Shown here: positions 22,116 to 37,100 of the stretch, piece by piece
How the letters are laid out: every line of letters starts with the position of its first letter
How positions within the stretch are numbered: position 1 is the stretch's first letter
NCBI GenBank assembly: GCA_009760885.1
Contig: CM019704.1
Location: 13,189,803 to 13,253,802 of the forward strand
Direction of reading: 5' to 3'
Source of the DNA: Achatina immaculata
Taxonomy: Eukaryota > Mollusca > Gastropoda > Stylommatophora > Achatinidae
Length of the DNA: 64,000 nucleotides
Translations under genes and position numbers: made by a program
Notes under the pieces: model-generated
The model's input: only the letters and a program-made list of their open reading frames with translations
Databases searched by the model: none
Told to the model about the DNA's origin: nothing

Positions 22116-25100
22116 GTAAGACCAGCATTTTTTTTTTCTACGCAGGCTTTTTATCAGTAGCTTTTAGATGTACGTGGCGAATCGTTGTCTAAACAGACAG
22201 CATCAAACCATCATCTTCAAGCCGTGAACAGACCACACTACATCAAATACCTGAATAAAATCAAGAATAACCACAACCCCAAACTGTAGTCATTGTCAGC
22301 TGTTGTAAACAGTTGAACATTTCATACTTTAAATGTCCCATATTAGATAAACCTGTTTCAAAAGCATCGTATAATTCAGAAGATCTTATATTCTAGAATG
22401 GAACAGTTACATAAGACAGCCAAGTTCTTCACCATAGCATCTGCTGCTTCTATCTCACAGCCATAGAGAGATCCACTGCCACAACCATCATTAGCTTTTG
22501 ATGTTGCTTTAGGATTACCATGCATTTCCATAACTGAGTTTTTGTAGCTAATGCCATTATGAAGTTCCATGGGAAGAAGTGTTTTTGTGGCTTTTTGTAG
22601 GTCTTGAAAAATACCCAAGTAGCAGGTGTCTTACAATACCCCATGATGCAGGCTTTCAACATAACTGATAATATCTTATGCATTTCTGTGTTGTATCTTT
22701 ATCTTGGGGGGGGGGGGGTGAAGACGCCCGATAAGGTAATCAGCGACCCATAGCTGATATGCCAGCGTCAAGGTTAGCAACCCATGGCTGACAAAGACCC
22801 TGTCCCACCTCTCCGCGGTACTCCCAGTAACATGCATAGCCTGGCTAACAGGGCAGGGATCGCCATAGTCCCCATGGGTGGCATAGTCTGCTAAAGAAGC
22901 ATTGCACACTCCCTGCTTTTTAGCTGTACTCCGGGACTGAAAAAGTAGCCGCCATAACCCGCTCTCACGCTGATACGATGCTGTGCCTCAACACCCCGAC
23001 AGCATCAGCTGCAAAGAACAACAGCTCACAGTTACAGGGAGTTCGCACAAGTACAAGAACAAGTGTTGTATCTTGAAAGTCTTCCTGATTAGTTTACAGC
23101 TGCAGTAGCTTTTAAAATAACAACCCCTTTCCCTCAAAATCGAGTGGACACCACCAAGTTGATTTTGCAGCATTCTGAGTAATATAGTCATAACTTTGTG
23201 GAACTGTTCAACACTGTTGATGAAACATGGTTAACTTACATTCTGCTTTACTGCAGTGCTTTGTGTATAGTTGTATACTTATACATTAATTATTGCAGTT
23301 AACTTTTTGGAACTGTTTGTCACTGTTGATGAAACATGGTTACATTGTCACCATTAACCTCTGCCATAGAATGTTGTAGATGTTCTCAGATAAGAATTCA
23401 ACAAATTTTATTTTTAAAAATGTGAACATTTGTGCTTTGCTGGTGGCCTGGTCTGACTTTCTGCCCTTTGTCTCTTAAATTTCACACTGTGACAGACATT
23501 CAACTCCTGGGTCAGGCAATCTTCCTGTGTGGTCCTACCTCTGAAGGTTGACCACAGGTCCTCTGACTGTCTAGAGAAGAAAGGGCAGAAAGAAGAAATG
23601 GAAATCCAAGAAAAACATACCAAAAAAAAAAAAAAGCACATTCTGACTTCAAGGATGCATTCCCTCATTGGTCAGAAATTACTGGGGATAATACTGTGTT
23701 AAAATACTGTGTTATGGAATAGGATTCCTACTTCTTATGAATTTAATTTAATTGATTTCTTGAGTGGTACTGATATGTACAAAATGCTGTTTCAACAGAA
23801 AGGAAGCTCTTCATTTTATACACTGTCACAGAAGTTCTCCTACACTGAAGATGAGAATAAGGAGCGGGGTAACTGGAGTGGGAAGATGGACTTTGTTCTG
23901 TCTATGCTTGGATATGCTGTCAGCCCTGGGAATATATGGAGATTCCCCTATCTTTGTTACAGGTGAGGGCAGTTAAACTCACGTGCCTGTCTTCCCATCT
24001 CTCATTCTACCTGTCTGCCTGTCACCAAATGTCCAGTGTTGAGTAATAAAAGGTGAAATGTTACATGGGTCTGTGTACCAGATCTGTCCATCCATCTGTG
24101 TGTTTGTGTGAGTGTATGTGTGCGTGGTTTTTTTTTCCAAAGAGTTATGCAGTTTAGCTGTAAACATGTTTGAGAATGTGGTCTTAAGTTATTCAGGTGT
24201 ATTAAGTTATTCTGTATTTGTGAATGTATAGATAAGAGGATATATGTTTTTGTTTTTTTTTTCTAATTTTATTTATGCTGCTTATGTTTTAATATACTTG
24301 AATTAGGATATAATATTAACAATCTTCAGTATGCTGATGACACAGTACTGATAGGTGAGAACCAACAAGACCTGCAAAATCTCTTGGATAAAGTCGTCAA
24401 AGAAAGTGAACAGAAAGGTCTTACTTTAAGCATCAAAAAGACAGAGACTATGGTTATATCTAAGAAACAGAATCCACCAGCATGCAATATAAAATTAAAT
24501 GGAACTATTCTAAATCAAGTGCAGAAATTCAAATACCTTGGAGCAGTAATAACTTCAGATGGGAAATGCAGAACAGAAATCAGGAACAGAATAGGCCAAG
24601 CAAAGACTGCATTTCAGAGAATGAGAAACATATCCAACAAATCCTTATCAATGAATGTTAGAAAATGAGCCCTAAAATGCCATATTGAACCTATCTTGTT
24701 ATATGGAAGTGAATCATGGATAATAGGCAGGTCTGCACAAAAATCATTGGAAGCAGCAGAAATGTGGTTTATTAGAAGAATGTTGTGAATTCCCTGGACA
24801 GCAAAATTAACTAATGGAGAATATTTGAGATTAGTTGGAGATAGAAAAAAAATCTTGTAAAAAAAAAATAAGAGAGAGACAATGTACTTTCGTAGGACAT
24901 GCAATGAGAAGAGGGGTCATTGAAAATATTATAACAACAGGAAAAATAGAGGGAGGAAGATCCAGAGGAAGACCAAGAGAAATGATACTGGACAGTCTGA
25001 TGTGAGAGGAGATCACCAACTGAGCTGATGGCCTGCATGAAGGATCGTGTAACCTGGAGAAGCATAATAGCCAAGGCCAGTCAGCATGGCACCTGATGAT

Positions 25101-28100
25101 GATGATGTTACCTGAATTACTGAATAACTGGGAAGAGTGAATGATGAGAGACAAAGGGCAGGATGTCAGGCACACCTGCGTGCCCAGTTCTCCACCCGTT
25201 GGAAGTTGAATCAACAGATTAGTCTATCTTCTATTAATACATTCATTTGTCTGTCTAGTTCTTTGTCATTCTATCTGTCTAGTTTTTCTGGCTCTCATAT
25301 TGTCTTTTTCTGTCTAGTTTGTCTGTCTATCTGATCTGTCTGTCCATCTTACCTCCATGACATAACAAAAAGAAAATGTTAGAGGATTTGTCCAGTACTG
25401 GGAGATATTTATGACAAGGTGAGCCAACACAAGTTATGTCAATCTGGAACATATCTTGTCACTTCTAAACTATAAATCACAGAAGAATGCTTTCTAAACA
25501 TTTTATTGTCATTTTGGTTGATGTTCAGAAACACTAGACAATGCCACATCATACTATGATGTTTGTTTGTTTGTTTGTTTGTGCGATCTCGCTGTAACTG
25601 CAAGCTGTCGTTCTTCGCAGCCGATGCTGTAGTGGTGTTGAGGCACAGCATCGTATCAGCATGGGAGCAGGTTATGGCAGCTATTTTTTCAGTCCCGGAG
25701 TACAGCTAAAAAGCAGGAGGTGTGCAATGCTTCTTTAGCAGACTCCACCACCATGGGGACTATGGCAATCCCTGCCCCATTAGCCGGGCTGTGCCTGTTA
25801 CTAGGGGTACCATAGAGAGGTGAGACAGGGTCTTGGTCAGCTATAGTTCACTAACCCTGACGCTGGCATGTCAGCTGTGGGTCACTGATTTTCAGCTGAT
25901 CATCAGACAGGCGTCTTCACCCCTTCATACTGTGATGTAAAACTGTTTCACAAAGAAAGTTATGGTTTTTTTTAAAGCTTTATAGTTTAGTTTCTCATCT
26001 GACATTTATTAGTTCTCAGTCTTCATTATTATTACTGCTGTGTGATCTCTCAGTAGCTGCAGACTTTAGAAGTTCTTGCCACTTAATGTTATACTGAGAA
26101 TCATGTGATGAAGGTATCATGTTGGATAGCTAGAACTATTGCACAATGGTTGCCAGAAGGAAAAGAAAGGTACGGTTGACTGAACAACCTGGCAAAGAAC
26201 TCTTTAAGTTGGGATGAAGTCGGGCTGTAGGCCAGAGCAAAGTAGAGAAGTTATTGTTGCACCACAAGGTATAATATATGTACAGGATAGTAAGTGCTTT
26301 ATTGATCAGTGTTAAAAGATGTTCAACAGAGATGCACTGTGGAAAATCCTAAGATGGCATGGCCTCCCCCATAAAATAGTTAATGTAATCAAAGCCCTAT
26401 ACGAGGGTTTTCAGTGCAAAGTTATCTGTGGAGAACATACCTCCAGCAGCTTTAGGGTACAAACAGGAGTGAAACAGGGATGTGTACTATCACCAACATT
26501 ATTTATCTTGGCAGTAGACTGGTTAATGAAGGAGGCAACATCAGACAAACGCAGAGGATTACAATGGACCCTTAACACAGTGCTGGAGGACCTTGACTTT
26601 GCGGACGACATTTGTCTATTATCAAGCAGTCACAAAGATATGCAAAATAAAATAAACAAGTTAACCCAGAATGCAAACAACATAGGACTAAAGATCAACG
26701 TAGGAAAGACAAAGTTAATGAAGCAAAATGTGAACAACAGAAATGTACTCAGAGTAGATAACAAGTTAGTGGAGGAGGTCAACGAATTTGTATACCTTGG
26801 CAGCAGAGTAGTAGAAAATGGAGACAGCACAGAGGACATCAACAGCAGACTTACTAGAGCAAACCAGGCTTTTGCAATGCTACAGAATATATGGAAATCA
26901 AATAAACTAAGCATAAATATGAAAATCAGGATATTTAAGAGTAATGTTCTAAGTGTACTACTCTATGGAAGTGAATGCTGGAAAATCACCAAAACCATAG
27001 AAAACAAGTTGAATTCTTTCCAGACTAAATGTTTACGTAGAATTAAAAAAATATTTTGGCCAAACACCATAAGAAATAACATCTTATTGGCAGAAATGCA
27101 GATGAAACCACTGACAACAATTATTGAGGAAAGACGCTGGCGATGGTTGGGACATGTGCTCCGAATGACTGACAACTCACTACCAAAAATAGCACTAAGA
27201 TGGACACCACAGGGGAGCAAAAGTAAGGGTAGACCAAAAGAGACATGGAGAAGAACAACAGAAAGGATGTTGAGCAATAGAGGGCTCACCTGGGCAAGAG
27301 CAGAGAAAAAGGCGAAAGACAGGCATTTGTGGAAAACCCTTGCGGAAGCCCCATGTGCCCTGGGCACTTAAGGTTCAGAGAGAGAGTTAAAAGATGTGGA
27401 TGGATTACATGGAGGAGCAGTTTCCATATTAAGAAGCAAATGCCATTCTCGTGGGGAACATATCAATCCCATCTTTTAAGTTGTAGCACTGCAGATAGTA
27501 TTCATCAGTTTTAGTTCCCTGACACAGTTATATCATACATATCATTTTTCTAAAAGACCTCATGTCACGATGATAACATCATCATTTAAACTTGATTGAC
27601 ATAAAATATGCTGAAAGTTTTATCTAATATCATGTTCTCATTTCTAGAAATGGAGGTGGTGCCTTCTTGTTTCCATATTTCTTGATGCTAGCTGTGGTTG
27701 GGATTCCCTTGTTCTTCTTGGAAGTCAGTCTGGGCCAGTTTTGTAGCCGTGGTCCTGCTAAGTGTTGGGATTTTGCTCCAATATTTAAAGGTAGCCATGT
27801 AGCCATGCTGTATTTTGTTTATGTTTTTTGGGGGATTTTTTTTTTTTTTGGCAGTTGCCGGTGCTGTGGTGGTGTAGTGGTTAGTAAACTCTCTTGCTGA
27901 TCAGAAGATCCCTGGTTCAATTTTGTACTCATGTGGAATTTTTTTTGAAGCAACTGCCACCAGGGTCAACTCAGCCTCAAAAAAGTGGGTACCTGGGGTT
28001 TCCCCTTGGAAAACAAAGGCAGCGAGGACATGTGCTGCCATCCCTACCTCAAATGCTGTAATGGCCTAGAAATGTGAAGGTTCTAATGCTTCATGCCCCT

Positions 28101-31100
28101 ACAGCATTCAAATGCTATGAGACATAGATTTCAGAGAGTTGTTTATAGGTTGTCACTCATTTGTTCCATAGTACAGAGTTTGTCTGACATGAATTTTTTC
28201 TAAAATGGTGCCAGGAGGTAAAGACTATCTTTAAAACTTTTCAAAATATTTTTTGGGAGGAAAAAAAAGTGGTGAAAGAGACAAATTGGTTTAAAAAGCT
28301 ATTACATATCACTACAGAAACTAACACTAAACAGACTTTGCAAAGTGCTGTAGTTGTTCATCAGAGACATTAAATGTTGAAGAGAGATAAGTAAGTGAAA
28401 GATAGATCAAAGACCTTAGAGAGATTAAACCTTTCAAAATGAACAAAGGAATAGATGGGAGACATCTTATTCTTCTTCTTTGATCATTCTCAGGCATCGA
28501 CTTGCACACTTTTAAAGTACTTAGTGGTCAGCTGAATTTTGTACATCACCATAAAGCTTCTCTTGTTGACCACATCTGTTTTCTCTGCACCTCACATGTT
28601 GGACACTTCTGCAGAATATGTTCTCCAGATGGGAAACAAGTACAGAGATTGCCAATATTAGGTCATACAGATATAATTCATGTCTCAGTCTTGTACAAGA
28701 AGGATTAACAATGATGGCAGTGTCATATATGATACAATGAAATTGGTGTTAGTATGTGATACATTGAAATTGGTGTTAGTATATGATACATTGAAATTGG
28801 TGTACGTATGTGATACATTGAAATTGGTGTTAGTATATGATACATTGAAATTGGTGTTAGTATGTGATACAATGAAATTGGTGTTAGTATATGATAAACT
28901 GGTGTTAGAAGTGATGAAGGTAATTGTTAACCAGGTACTGTAGTTTTCTAAGTTTATCTGTTAATGCTGCTTCACAGAGTAAGAGTTGTAGGAGGGGAAG
29001 AGGAACCAGAGCTGTTGAATTCTTGCACATGGTCAACAAAATTATTGTAAAGAGGAATTTCACTTTGTGTTGTAGAGTTTTCCCTTGAGCTAATTTAAGC
29101 TTACTAATTTCATGGATAGAGGGGAGGTTAGTTTATGTATCTTATATCTTATATCCTTCCTGTGCTGTTAAACGTCACATAGGGCTCGCAAAGTAGTTCG
29201 CCAATTTTTCCTGTCTTCGGCGAGTCTTTCAACCTCATCAAAGGATTTTATGCCTGTTAACTTGGCCTCTCTTAATAATGTCCTCTTCAGAGTTTCACGC
29301 GGTCTGCCCCTTTTTCTTCGGCCTGTTGTGTTCCACTTGATAGCTTGTTTTGGGATTCTCTGATCATTTCTTCTCATCAAGTGACCAACATATGTCCATC
29401 TCCTTTTCCTGATCACCCATGAGACTGGTTGTTGTTCAGTCATCTGTCTTATCTCTGCATTGTTCTTGAATTCATTCCACTTGATGCCGAGTATTTTCCT
29501 TAGGCATTTGTTTTCAAAAGAGTCTAATTTCTTTTCTATTTCTTTAGTTGTTTTCCAGCTTTCGCATGCATAAATGAGGGTGGATATTACATTTGAATTG
29601 AATAGTCTTAACTTGTTTATGTAAAGTTTATGTATAGGTCACTTTAATTCATCTTCCATATTTAAACTTACAGAAGAGTCTTAGTTGAAGAGAGCAAAGT
29701 TCAGAAATAAAATTCAGTATTGTTCATAATTTAAGAACACAAAATGGACAACTGGTCAGTGGAGAAAGAGAAAAAATTGAAAGATGGAGGGAACACTTTA
29801 ACACCCTACTAAACAGAACACAAGCAGCACAAGCAATAGATATACCTGAAGCAAAAGCGGAACTAAACATCAATACAGGACCAATAACAATAAATGAAGT
29901 AAAAGAGGCGATAAAGATGCTAAAATCAGACAGGGCACCAGGTGAAGATGAAGTGACTGCTGAGATGTTGAAAGCAGAAGAAACAGAAACACCAAAACAA
30001 CTTTGCCGGATATTACAACAAATTTGGGATTTAGAAAAAGCCCCAGAGGAGTGGAAAACTGGTCTTATAGTAAAACTACCAAAGAAGGGTGACCTCAGAG
30101 ATTGCGGGAACTGGAGAGGCATTACCCTACTGCCACTCACTAGTAAAGTATTTTGCAGAATAATCATCAACAGAATTGTACCAACACTTGAGGAAAAACT
30201 TCGGAAAGAGCAGGCAGGATTTAGGAAAGGAAGATCATGCATAGACCATATATTTGTACTTAGACAAATATTAGAACAGGCAAATGAGTGGCATAGCACA
30301 ACATATGCATTATTCATAGATTTTGAGAAAGCCTTTGACAGTGTCAACAGAGATGCACTGTGGAAAATCCTAAGATGGCATGGCCTCCCCCATAAAATAG
30401 TTAATGTAATCAAAGCCCTATACGAGGGTTTTCAGTGCAAAGTTATCTGTGGAGAACATACCTCCAGCAGCTTTAGGGTACAAACAGGAGTGAAACAGGG
30501 ATGTGTACTATCACCAACATTATTTATCTTGGCAGTAGACTGGTTAATGAAGGAGGCAACATCAGACAAACGCAGAGGATTACAATGGACCCTTGACACA
30601 GTGCTGGAGGACCTTGACTTTGCGGACGACATTTGTCTATTATCAAGCAGTCACAAAGATATGCAAGATAAAATAAACAAGTTAACCCAGAATGCAAACA
30701 ACATAGGACTAAAGATCAATGTAGGAAAGACAAAGTTAATGAAGCAAAATGTGAACAACAGAAATGTACTCAGAGTAGATAACAAGTTAGTGGAGGAGGT
30801 CAACGAATTTGTATACCTTGGCAGCAGAGTAGTAGAAAATGGAGACAGCACAGAGGACATCAACAGCAGACTTACTAGAGCAAACCAGGCTTTTGCAATG
30901 CTACAGAATATATGGAAATCAAATAAACTAAGCATAAATATGAAAATCAGGATATTTAAGAGTAATGTTCTAAGTGTACTACTCTATGGAAGTGAATGCT
31001 GGAAAATCACCAAAACCATAGAAAACAAGTTGAATTCTTTCCAGACTAAATGTTTACGTAGAATTAAAAAAATATTTTGGCCAAACACCATAAGAAATAA

Positions 31101-34100
31101 CATTTTATTGGCAGAAATGCAGATGAAACCACTGACAACAATTATTGAGGAAAGACGCTGGCGATGGTTGGGACATGTGCTCCGAATGACTGACAACTCA
31201 CTACCAAAAATAGCACTAAGATGGACACCACAGGGGAGCAGAAGTAAGGGTAGACCAAAAGAGACATGGAGAAGAACAACAGAAAGGATGTTGAGCAATA
31301 GAGGGCTCACCTGGGCAAGAGCAGAAAAAAAGGCGAAAGACAGGCATTTGTGGAAAACCCTTGCGGAAGCCCCATGTGCCCTGGGCACTTAAGGTTCAGA
31401 GAGAGAGAGAGAGAGATTGTTCATAATTATAATATTTCTGGTGGAGTGTTTTTTTGTTTAAGTGGTACATTCTGATTTTTTTTATTTGGTTCTCAAGGAA
31501 TGATCAGATTTAGCCAGGAAAAGTAACCAATTCAAATAAAAATCATTTCTTTTCATTTTTTTTTACTTATCATATTTTAAAGGGTTATGATTTTAGGGTA
31601 ATATTTCTTAGGAGTTTCCAGAGCAGTCTTTGTGCCAGAGCTGTTGAATTCTTTCAGATGGTCAGCAAAATGTTTTTGTAAAGAAGAATTCCAGTCCAAA
31701 TCACTAATCTGATGAGGGAACAGGATTTGCTGAATTGATAAGCATGTGATCTGTTGGTCAGTCACAGACTTATGGCACAGGAAAAAATCCCCCCTGTCAC
31801 AGACTGGAGCAGTTATGGATTGGTCCAACATACGGTGATGATTGCCCTTTAATATTTTAACATTGTTAACATTCTGAGTGGTATTTTACCAAGGGTTATG
31901 ATGAACATACTGGTGGCTTTGAAAAATAGTATGACAATGCTGTATTTCACTCTACCTCTCTCTCTCTTTCTCTGTGTCTCTCTATCATCAGGTGTGGGTG
32001 TGTCCATGATTGTAGCATCAGCCTTAGTCAGCATCTATTATAACATGATAATCGCCTGGGCACAGTTCTATTTGTTTGCCTCTCTCACGGACAGTTTGCC
32101 CTGGTCTAACTGTGATAATCCAAGCTGGAACACAGATGGTACGTAGCTGATGCTGTTTAATCCAACAAAACAGTACCCAAGATCACACAAATACTTTTTG
32201 TAATCAAACAACAGAGCTGCCATGTTTTGCATATATTTTTTTTTTATATCTTTTGACTTTTATATTGTTTATGGTGGTTTAAAATTACAAAACGTAAAAG
32301 GTGTTTTTTTTTTTTTGTTTTCTTTAATATTTTTTCAGATGTTGAAATGTTATAATTGTTTATGTATTTTTTTTAAAAGTTCTTTACCAAAAATCTGATT
32401 CGACTTTGGTTATAATTTTATTCTGACTGCAGTAAAAATACTGTTATTGTTGTAATCATTGATTGTCATGTTTTAGAGCTTATCTGATCATTTGAATATT
32501 TGTTTTTGTCATAATCCAGTTTTACAGATTTCAGATTTTTAGCTGTATAGATATACAGATATGATTAAGTGATAGGTATGATTAGTTGAGGGAGAAGGGA
32601 AATATTAATTACAGAAGTGGAAATGGTACAGTATTGATAGCAGATATGATTAGTTGATAGATATGATTAGTTGAGGGAGAAGGGGAATATTAATTATAGA
32701 AGTGGAAATGGTACAGTATTGATAGCAGATATGATTAGTTGAGGGAGAAGGGGAATATTAATTATAGAAGTGGAAATGGTACAGTATTGATAGCAGATAT
32801 GATTAGTTGATAGGTATGATTAGTTGAGGGAGAAGGGGAATATTAATTATAGAAGTGGAAATGGTACAGTATTGATAGCAGATATGATTAGTTGATAGGT
32901 ATGATTAGTTGAGGGAGAAGGGGAATATTAATTATAGAAGTGGAAATGGTACAGTATTGATAGCAGATATGATTAGTTGATAGGTATGATTAGTTGAGGG
33001 AGAAGGGGAATATTAATTATAGAAGTGGAAATGGTACAGTATTGATAGCAGATATGATTAGTTGATAGATATGATTAGTTGAGGGAGAAGGGGAATATTA
33101 ATTATAGAAGTGGAAATGGTACAGTATTGATAGCAGATATGATTAGTTGATAGGTATGATTAGTTGAGGGAGAAGGGGAATATTAATTATAGAAGTGGAA
33201 ATGGTACAGTATTGATAGCAGATATGATTAGTTGATAGGTATGATTAGTTGAGGGAGAAGGGGAATATTAATTATAGAAGTGGAAATGGTACAGTATTGA
33301 TAGCAGATATGATTAGTTGATAGATATGATTAGTTGAGGGAGAAGGGGAATATTAATTATAGAAGTGGAAATGGTACAGTATTGATAGCAGATATGATTA
33401 GTTGATAGATATGATTAGTTGAGGGAGAAGGGAAATATTAATTATAGAAGTGGAAATGGTACAGTATTGATAGCAGATATGATTAGTTGAGGGAGAAGGG
33501 AAATATTAATTATAGAAGTGGAAATGGTACAGTATTGATAGCAGATATGATTAGTTGAGGGAGAAGGGGAATATTAATTATAGAAGTGGAAATGGTACAG
33601 TATTGATAGCAGATATGATTAGTTGAGGGAGAAGGGGAATATTAATTATAGAAGTGGAAATGGTACAGTATTGATAGCAGATATGATTAGTTGAGGGAGA
33701 AGGGGAATATTAATTATAGAAGTGGAAATGGTACAGTATTGATAGTAGCAGCAGCTGATTGTGATCGTTGATACTGTCTGTTCAGAATGCAGCTTAAAGT
33801 GGCCAATAGTGACTTGTGAAGATGGGATTCAAATGAACAATGGAACATGTTACAGAAGCCAGCAGTTTGTGGGTGTGTGGAACGCAACTGTGTTTTCTGA
33901 AGCGACAGGCAGAAAGCGGATATCACCATCTGAAGAATACTGGGCGTAAGTGACGATTCTTTTGTCCTTTGTGTGGTGTATGTGTTACATTAAAGAGATG
34001 TAGCATACTGAAATACATAATCTCATTTTTCACAGATTGTGTTTTGCATTTCTGATATGAAATGTCATTATTTTCATTTAAAAAAAATTTTTTTTTATTC

Positions 34101-37100
34101 ACTTAACAAAGCTTGTAGATTTTTATATGAATAGCTGAACTCATGGTCATGCAGCAATGGACTTTTAGTGTCCTTCACCTTGTAGACACGCTCATGCACT
34201 TAACAGACTGAGTGTGCATGTATCATGGATAGATTCTGCATACTTTTTTTTTTTTAATGTAGCCCTATTACTTAAGAAATGAGTATGCAAAATTGAAATA
34301 TGGGAACCATAGGTAAATTAAAATAATCTCAGTTGCCAGGGAGGACTTAAGTGGAGCTGTTTGCATATTAGACCTCCAGGAAATGTAACCCTGGGGGCAC
34401 ACCCCTTTTAGAGTGTCAGTGATTTAAAGTGCTACAATATGGGTTTGAAGAATGGTAGTTTCTTTGGTGATCAAGGATACCCTGTGGCTGTTTCACACTG
34501 TATAGTGAAGAAATTTTGATGTGGAGATTCTTTTCCTCTAAATTGTTGTCGTTATGGGCTGTGTTGGATTGCGCTGGTGATCATGCTTTTCCATCTTGTG
34601 CAGTCCGTAGTGTTTCTAATTAATTAGATGCTTTTCTTTTTCCAAGCCGTGTGATCAGTCCACTTCAATATCTTTCTCTTGGCCTCCTTCTCCTTTTTCC
34701 CTTGAATTTTCCAGTCATTACTGGGTTCTCCAACTTCTATCTTCTCATGAAATGTCCCATAAATTTTGATTGTCTTTTCTTAGCATTTTAACTAGTTTTG
34801 ATTGTTGTAAAACTTCTTTGAGGACCTCTTAATTTGTTTTTTTTTTTCTCAAGTTGTTAAGATTTCCTGAATATAATTTTTAGCCTTCCCTTGTAAGTTC
34901 TCATGAAAACACTACATAACTATTAGGAGGTGCTAGTTGGCTCAGTTCATTAGTACGCTGTTCTCGTGGCTAGACAGCTGCTTGTCCTACTGGAGTCCGT
35001 GTTCGAATCCCAGGTAATTCTCTTGTGATTTTTCTTTCTCTCATATCTCACTAAAGTGCTTTGTCTGTGATTTTTTTTCAAGGTCTAATCCTACAAAACT
35101 GTGTTCTATTACTTTACCTAACTATCAGTGTTTCTTAACATGTGTGAAAGTCAGCAGTTTTCAGACTGTATTGACTAGAGCACACCAGTAGCTGAGAATG
35201 AGTCCAATTGATCACCTGAAAATCAGAACTAGACTACTGTACTACTTCTGTGCTCCATGTCATGAAAAGTTTGAAGAGACAGATGTAGAGCAGTGGTTAC
35301 CTACCTCTGGTCATGACCCAAATTAGGGTTCGTTGGTGGGGTCTGAGATAGGGTAGAAGATATGATAATATTGGCTTATTATGAGGTGACATTTATATGT
35401 AATTTGTAGCAAATTTATGTCATGTTAAACATGCTGAAATAGTACATATTAGTTAATTTTTATTGAATTTAAATATTTTAAACATCTTTTGATAGGTTGT
35501 GGGTCATCTGACATTGTTAGTTTAGGGTCACAGGTCACTTACCATTACTGATCTTGAATCATATACCATTGCTGGTTTAAGGTTGCACTCTAAAAAGGAT
35601 GGAAATCACTGATATTATATTCAGCATTGTTTCATATTTTTATAATGGATCTTGATACTGATTTCCTTTCTCTCTCCATAGAGTACATTAATATTGTGAA
35701 TACACTTACAGGAATAATGTGCTGTCACTGAGCCCTGGTATTTTCAAAATTGGAAGTCCAAGATGGCACTTGACCCTGAGCCTCCTTCTGGCATGGATTA
35801 TAACATTCCTTTGTCTCCTGAAGGGTGTGAAAACCTTAGGGAAGGTCAGTACCCATTTAATAAATAAGACTTGTGATCATTTGTGCCCAGACACTGGTAT
35901 TCAGAGATTATCAGATGATCAGTAGAAAATGAGTGTATTTTCAGTTTGTTTGGTTATATATAAAGAGTAACTTGGTCATGGATAATGTAACATATGGATG
36001 ATTATAAATAAACCTCTTGTGTGCTACAGTTGATGGTATGTCTCTGTATGTTTTTTAGCCCATATTATAGCACTTTTAAATGGTATAATCTGTTTCTTTG
36101 TTCAGGTACTGTTTCTTTGGCTCACCTCTCTGATTTAGATTCATCATCATCAGGTGCCGTGCCGACTAGCGTTGGCTGTTATGCTTCTCAAGAGTACACG
36201 ATCCTTCTTGCAGGCCATCAGCTCAGTTGGTGATCTCCTCTCACACCATCCTGTCAGACTGTCCAGTATCATATCTCTTTGATTTAGATTGTGATCAAAA
36301 TTTGCCCAACTCTGTGTAGCTCTTTACTTGAAATCTGACAATTTTTCATCAATGTTCTGGGGGTTTCTTTGGTGTTCATTTCAGTGATCTTTCTTGACTG
36401 TTCTTTAAAAAAATTCTCTTTTTTTTTTTTTTTTTCACTGAAATAGCTTAACAATCCTGTTCTTGTTTTCATTACTTCTTCACGCAAAGTTTTATTTGGT
36501 AACATTAGCCTGACTGAAATGTGGTATGGGTGTCCATTGATTGTTTCAGATGAAAATGATGTCATGTTAACTCTTTCCGTGCGTTAGAAGAAACACGGAC
36601 GTGTCATGGCGTGCGGGAGTAAAAACGCGGGTCTTGGTCTGTAAGGGGGTCTAGTTGTAAAATGGAATGGAAAACAATATTTCCATGTAGTTCCGTATAC
36701 TTAATATGTTTCAGAGTATAGCTAAATGAATGAAAATTTCATAAATGCAGAGTTTTTTTAGGAAAAAAGAAGTAATGTGATGTTTTTAGACACTGATTGT
36801 GGCCGGCTCACCATCGGCTGGGTCTAGATCTGCCCTACTTACCATCTGAGATGTGTAGATCTACTTGTCGATCTCCTATTGTGATTCTGTATTGCATTCT
36901 CGCTGAATGAATGTCTGAACTAACCTCCTAACTTCTCCTAACTACTTCTCCAGTCGTCTAAATATGTCTAGATCTACTTAGAAAACATTCAAGAGCAGCG
37001 GGGTGGCCATAGGCTATGTCCATACCCTTATCTACATAGTCAAAAATTGAAAAATTTCCATGCTTCTCGTCCTTTTTCTCGCTCGGCATCGCTCGTAACT

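Noticed and set aside
23804..23831. Longer version of SLC6 exon 2 using the acceptor TTTCAACAG
   Set aside because: Frame-compatible, but the pyrimidine tract is poor. TTCATTTTATACACTGTCACAG is a better acceptor and gives a normal-length N-terminus.
29724..31388. Reverse-strand ORFs of 229 and 134 codons opposite the F1 LINE
   Set aside because: Shadows of the well-conserved RT frame on the + strand; the same shadows recur opposite the 26.3-kb copy.
34925..35030. A functional tRNA gene
   Set aside because: A and B boxes are present, but arms do not pair into a cloverleaf and the body continues as repeat sequence; it is SINE-like.
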